A stretch of 8,867 nucleotides of DNA from CAZFNQ01 sp964520375 (lineage in GTDB: Bacteria; Patescibacteriota; Saccharimonadia; Saccharimonadales; JANWIN01). Shown piece after piece: positions 6,222 through 8,867 of this stretch. Below the pieces are notes generated by a model, which saw nothing but the letters and a program-made list of their open reading frames with translations, had not been told where the DNA came from and searched no databases. The stretch lies in NCBI GenBank assembly GCA_964520375.1, contig CAZFNQ010000019.1, forward strand, positions 1 through 8,867. The letters are read 5' to 3'. The position numbers and the translations under genes were made by a program. Numbering within the stretch: the stretch's first letter is position 1; the number at the start of each line of letters is the position of its first letter.

Positions 6222-6250
6222 ATATTAGCATAAAAGCTTTAATTTTGCAA
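6222..6250 (-). promoter_or_regulatory. Promoter of the GGDEF gene
   Basis: On the minus strand TTGCAA (6250-6245), a 17-bp spacer ending in TGC, then TAATAT (6227-6222). The expected transcription start falls on the A of the ATG at 6215, six bases after the -10, so the message would be leaderless. The -35 sits just past the dnaJ stop codon. Confidence 0.55.
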
Positions 6251-6254
6251 GATC

Positions 6255-7343
6255 TCAGCTGTTATTAATTTCTCGGAGAAGCTCCTGTTGATGGCGGGAT
6301 AGTTTGGTTGGAATATCAACGATTAGAGTAACTATGTGGGCCCCGCGTCCATGGCCGCGCATATGCGGTACCCCATGACCGGATAATTTAAAGTCAGTGC
6401 CGCTCTGGGTGCCAGCTGGTATTTTCATACGCACCGGTCCATCAACGGTGTCAACATCTGTTTCAGTACCCAGTGCGGCTTCAACCATGCCGACATGTTC
6501 TTCACTAAGTATCAGCTCACCCTCACGCGTAAATTGTTTGTGAGGCTTGACACGGATATTGACAAACAGATCACCTTTTGGCCCGTTAGCTACCGCCTCT
6601 CCGTGTTCACGTAAACGAATAATGGCACCGTCATCAATACCAGCCGGTACTTTTAGCTTAATATCTTGATTCTTAGCTTGCGTACCCTTGCCGCGGCAAA
6701 CACTACAAACTTTTTCAGACACTTTACCAATACCTTTGCAAGTCGGACAGGTACTGGCCTGTTGAATATTACCAAAAACAGTACGAGTAACGTTCACCAC
6801 CTGTCCAGAACCTTTGCAGGTTTCACAGGTCTTCATTTCATAGCCCGGTTCTACGGTTGAACCTTTGCAATGCTCGCAAGTGTCTTCCAGCTTTAGGTTT
6901 AGATCTACTTGGGTACCAAATACGGCCTGTTCAAAGCTTAGATCGACAGCTGTTTCAACATCACGTCCTCGAGCTTGTTGGGCACCGCGTTGCTGGGCAC
7001 TGAAACCACCGCCAAAAAAACTGCTAAAGATATCTCCCAACCCCAAATCACCAAAGTCAAAGTTAATATTTTGGCCTTGTCCGCCAAAGCCGGCAAAGGG
7101 GTTGCCACCGTCACTGGCCGCACTGCTGCCGACACCAGCATGTCCAAATTGGTCGTAGCGCTTGCGCTTGTCAGGATTACTTAGAACCTCATAAGCCTCA
7201 TTAACCTCTTTGAATTTCTCCTCATTACCACCCTCCTTATCTGGATGATGCTGAGTGGCCGCCTTGCGAAAAGCCTTTTTAATCTCATCAGCTGACGCCG
7301 ACTTGCCTATACCCAAGACTTCGTAGTAGTCGCGCTTAGCCAT
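6255..7343 (-). CDS. dnaJ: Chaperone DnaJ (Hsp40)
   Basis: Co-chaperone that delivers unfolded clients to DnaK and stimulates its ATPase. The product is 362 aa with complete type I architecture. A J domain (about 4-68) carries HPD at 33-35. A Gly/Phe-rich linker (about 68-118) contains the FSSFFGGGF stretch. The zinc-binding domain has four CxxCxGxG repeats starting at C156, C173, C199 and C213, and a C-terminal substrate-binding region follows. The start is placed at the ATG beginning MAKRDYYEVLG, the usual DnaJ N-terminus. An upstream in-frame extension of 32 codons lies wholly inside the preceding gene and is rejected. It overlaps the DUF5680-like gene by eight nt. Only a weak GGA is seen upstream, so translational coupling is likely. 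The gene ends in TGA, which argues against UGA recoding in this organism. Confidence 0.97.
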   Translation of the reverse strand: MAKRDYYEVLGIGKSASADEIKKAFRKAATQHHPDKEGGNEEKFKEVNEAYEVLSNPDKRKRYDQFGHAGVGSSAASDGGNPFAGFGGQGQNINFDFGDLGLGDIFSSFFGGGFSAQQRGAQQARGRDVETAVDLSFEQAVFGTQVDLNLKLEDTCEHCKGSTVEPGYEMKTCETCKGSGQVVNVTRTVFGNIQQASTCPTCKGIGKVSEKVCSVCRGKGTQAKNQDIKLKVPAGIDDGAIIRLREHGEAVANGPKGDLFVNIRVKPHKQFTREGELILSEEHVGMVEAALGTETDVDTVDGPVRMKIPAGTQSGTDFKLSGHGVPHMRGHGRGAHIVTLIVDIPTKLSRHQQELLREINNS

Positions 7344-7875
7344 TACTTTTAATCCACGGCCTGTCTGCAAATTTCCCCCAGGCTTGTCTATTGACAAAGC
7401 CGCCCAAAAAATGAGCAACATAGAGGTCACGCATTTCATGAAAGCGTTCTGTTGCTGTGAACTCTTCTATTGCGCCTTCAAATCGAAGCTCATAATTATA
7501 TCCCTTCCATTCGTCTTTAAAAGGGCCGCGTATCGGCATTTCATACTCAGGTTTGGACAATACGTATGGAAGAGCTAAGCTAATGCGCTGTAAAAAGATG
7601 GGGTCAATTACTTTACCCCTATAGCTCATTTCCCATATAGGTAGCCAGGATTCGCTGCCATTTTGCCTTTTATAGGCAACTGATTCGTGGCCACCATATG
7701 GATCACCGCCTTCATACATATCTGTATAAAGCCAGGGTTCTCGACAATATACAATTTCAGTTCCACCATTGGGAGTTGATAGTTTTCGAGGTCGATCTGA
7801 GCCATAGCCATGCTGCTTGGCTTCAATCAGAAAGTCTCGAAATTCATCTGTTAACTTAGGCAAGGCTTCAGCCAT
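7336..7875 (-). CDS. DUF5680-like protein between dnaK and dnaJ
   Basis: A soluble 179-aa protein of unknown function. Recognised by family-like motifs: EFRDFLIEAKQHGY near the N-terminus (11-24), YTDMYEGGDPYGGHESVAY (50-68), PIWEMSYRGKV (79-89), MPIRGPF (113-119) and a C-terminal YVAHFLGGFV (152-161). These match my recollection of DUF5680, but I cannot run the profile. It is rich in aromatic residues and has no signal peptide or membrane helix. It begins two nt after the dnaK stop and overlaps dnaJ by eight nt, so all three are almost certainly one transcript. The ribosome binding site is weak (AAGAAAGA region). A role with the chaperone pair is suggested by position only. In most bacteria dnaJ directly follows dnaK or grpE, so the insertion is unusual. 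Confidence 0.7.
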   Translation of the reverse strand: MAEALPKLTDEFRDFLIEAKQHGYGSDRPRKLSTPNGGTEIVYCREPWLYTDMYEGGDPYGGHESVAYKRQNGSESWLPIWEMSYRGKVIDPIFLQRISLALPYVLSKPEYEMPIRGPFKDEWKGYNYELRFEGAIEEFTATERFHEMRDLYVAHFLGGFVNRQAWGKFADRPWIKSNG

Positions 7876-7877
7876 GA

Positions 7878-8867
7878 TTAGTCTTTCTTGTCGTCAACAA
7901 CTTCACCTTCAACTGGTTCGTCTTTAGCTTTTTTGTCTGATTTAGGTTTATCCTTGGACTGACTGTCTTCAGACGGTTTCTCATCTTTAGCTGCCTCATA
8001 CATTTTGGCACCAATCGGCATGAGCTTATCACTTAGTTCTTTGGCGGCCTTTTCTAGACTGTCTTTGTTGGCTTTATCGTCGGCTAAGGCTTTTTTGGCA
8101 ACTTCAACAGATTCGTCTATGGACTTTACGTCTTCCTCACTAAGCTTATCTTTGCTATCGCTTTTGAGCTTCTCAGCCTGGTAGATGGCGCTGTCCAGCA
8201 CGTTACGGGCTTCCACACTCTCACGCTTCTGCTTATCTTCTTCAGCATGGGCTTCGGCCTCTTTAGCCATTTTTTCAACTTCCTCTTTGGAAAGACCGCT
8301 GCTGCCCTGGATAGTAATGCTCTGTTCTTTGCCGCTACCCTTGTCTTTGGCGCTGACGTTTAAGATACCGTTGGCATCAAGGTTAAAGGTTACCTCAATC
8401 TGTGGCACGCCCCGAGGAGCTGGCGGGATGCCATCGAGCACAAACCGCCCGAGCGATTTGTTATCGGCTACCATTTCACGCTCACCTTGAACGACGTGGA
8501 TTTCTACTTGTGGCTGGTTGTCTGCCGCCGTACTGAATGTCTCGCTTTTACTAGTTGGAATGGTAGTGTTGCGTTCTATCAGCTTGGTTGTAACACCACC
8601 GAGAGTTTCAATGCCTAGACTTAACGGAGTTACATCAAGCAGTAGGACATCCTTAACGTCTCCCTGGAGAACGCCGCCCTGAATAGCCGCTCCGATAGCT
8701 ACGACTTCATCTGGGTTAACACCCTTCATGGGATCTTTGCCAAAGATCTTCTTGACCTTGGCTACAACCGCAGGCATACGGGTCATACCACCGACCAATA
8801 CTACAGCGTCAATATCACTGGCGCTTAGTTTGGCGTCTTTAAGGGCTTTTTCGCATGGTACAGCGGT
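7878..8867 (-). CDS. dnaK: Chaperone DnaK (Hsp70), C-terminal part
   Basis: ATP-driven Hsp70 chaperone and partner of DnaJ. Only the last 329 residues are present. The 5' part lies beyond the right edge and the frame is open to base 8867. Visible elements include the end of the nucleotide-binding domain (SDIDAVVLVGGMTRMP and NPDEVVAIGAAIQGGVL) and the inter-domain linker DVLLLDVTPLSLGIE. The beta-sandwich substrate-binding domain carries PTSKSETFSTAADNQ and LDGIPPAPRGVPQIEVTF. A helical lid is followed by an acidic, Lys-rich tail containing VEGEVVDD. Apparent starts near 8798 are internal (the codon is TTG within VVLVGG). Its stop is two nt from the next gene. Confidence 0.98.
   Translation of the reverse strand, partial: TAVPCEKALKDAKLSASDIDAVVLVGGMTRMPAVVAKVKKIFGKDPMKGVNPDEVVAIGAAIQGGVLQGDVKDVLLLDVTPLSLGIETLGGVTTKLIERNTTIPTSKSETFSTAADNQPQVEIHVVQGEREMVADNKSLGRFVLDGIPPAPRGVPQIEVTFNLDANGILNVSAKDKGSGKEQSITIQGSSGLSKEEVEKMAKEAEAHAEEDKQKRESVEARNVLDSAIYQAEKLKSDSKDKLSEEDVKSIDESVEVAKKALADDKANKDSLEKAAKELSDKLMPIGAKMYEAAKDEKPSEDSQSKDKPKSDKKAKDEPVEGEVVDDKKD

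Noticed and set aside
6865..7184. Plus-strand frames of 97 and 69 codons opposite dnaJ
   Set aside because: Antisense shadows of the Gly/Phe-rich and neighbouring coding sequence, with no motif, ribosome binding site or promoter.
7336..7439. dnaJ beginning at 7439 with a 32-residue N-terminal extension
   Set aside because: The extension is the out-of-frame image of the DUF5680-like gene. The canonical MAKRDYYEVLG start is at 7343.
8185..8490. Plus-strand 101-codon frame opposite dnaK
   Set aside because: Ser/Leu-rich shadow of the dnaK substrate-binding and lid region, with no supporting signals.

Overview
The window most resembles a member of the Candidate Phyla Radiation (Patescibacteria), probably near Candidatus Saccharibacteria. 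This is inferred from gene style, not from a marker gene. The cues are very short single-helix membrane proteins, one of them with an LPNTG sorting-type motif, compact operons with 1-8 nt junctions, modest GC, AAAGG-type ribosome binding sites, and UGA used as a normal stop (dnaJ ends in TGA). No rRNA, tRNA, CRISPR array or transposase is visible.

Plus-strand block (1-3005). A membrane-anchored secreted metzincin-like zinc peptidase is followed by a strong extended -10 promoter. That promoter drives a 63-aa LPNTG mini-protein and a processive family 2 glycosyltransferase with its full catalytic motif set. All three products concern the cell envelope or exterior.

Minus-strand block (3018-8867), read right to left. 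The 3' half of dnaK is followed by a DUF5680-like gene wedged between dnaK and dnaJ, then dnaJ itself. Next come a cytosolic GGDEF (diguanylate cyclase) gene with its own promoter, a 37-aa one-helix protein, and a tight operon of a 57-aa unknown protein, a RimB-type retropepsin-like protease and RimK (glutamate ligase). A five-helix membrane protein ends convergently with the glycosyltransferase.

The 100-N gap at 4913-5012 cuts the RimB-type gene. It is flanked by an identical 55-bp sequence on each side, which looks like an unmerged contig overlap rather than missing DNA. Collapsing it restores a 144-codon in-frame gene with an intact DTGA motif.

The most notable biology is the modification module: a ribosomal-protein-type glutamate ligase, its partner protease and a coupled unknown mini-protein. 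It lies about 1 kb from a diguanylate cyclase gene, echoing the c-di-GMP-linked rimABK system of Pseudomonas. The dnaK-DUF5680-dnaJ arrangement, two tiny membrane proteins and a recurring TTGCNN-17-TANNNT promoter form with apparently leaderless genes also deserve a second look.
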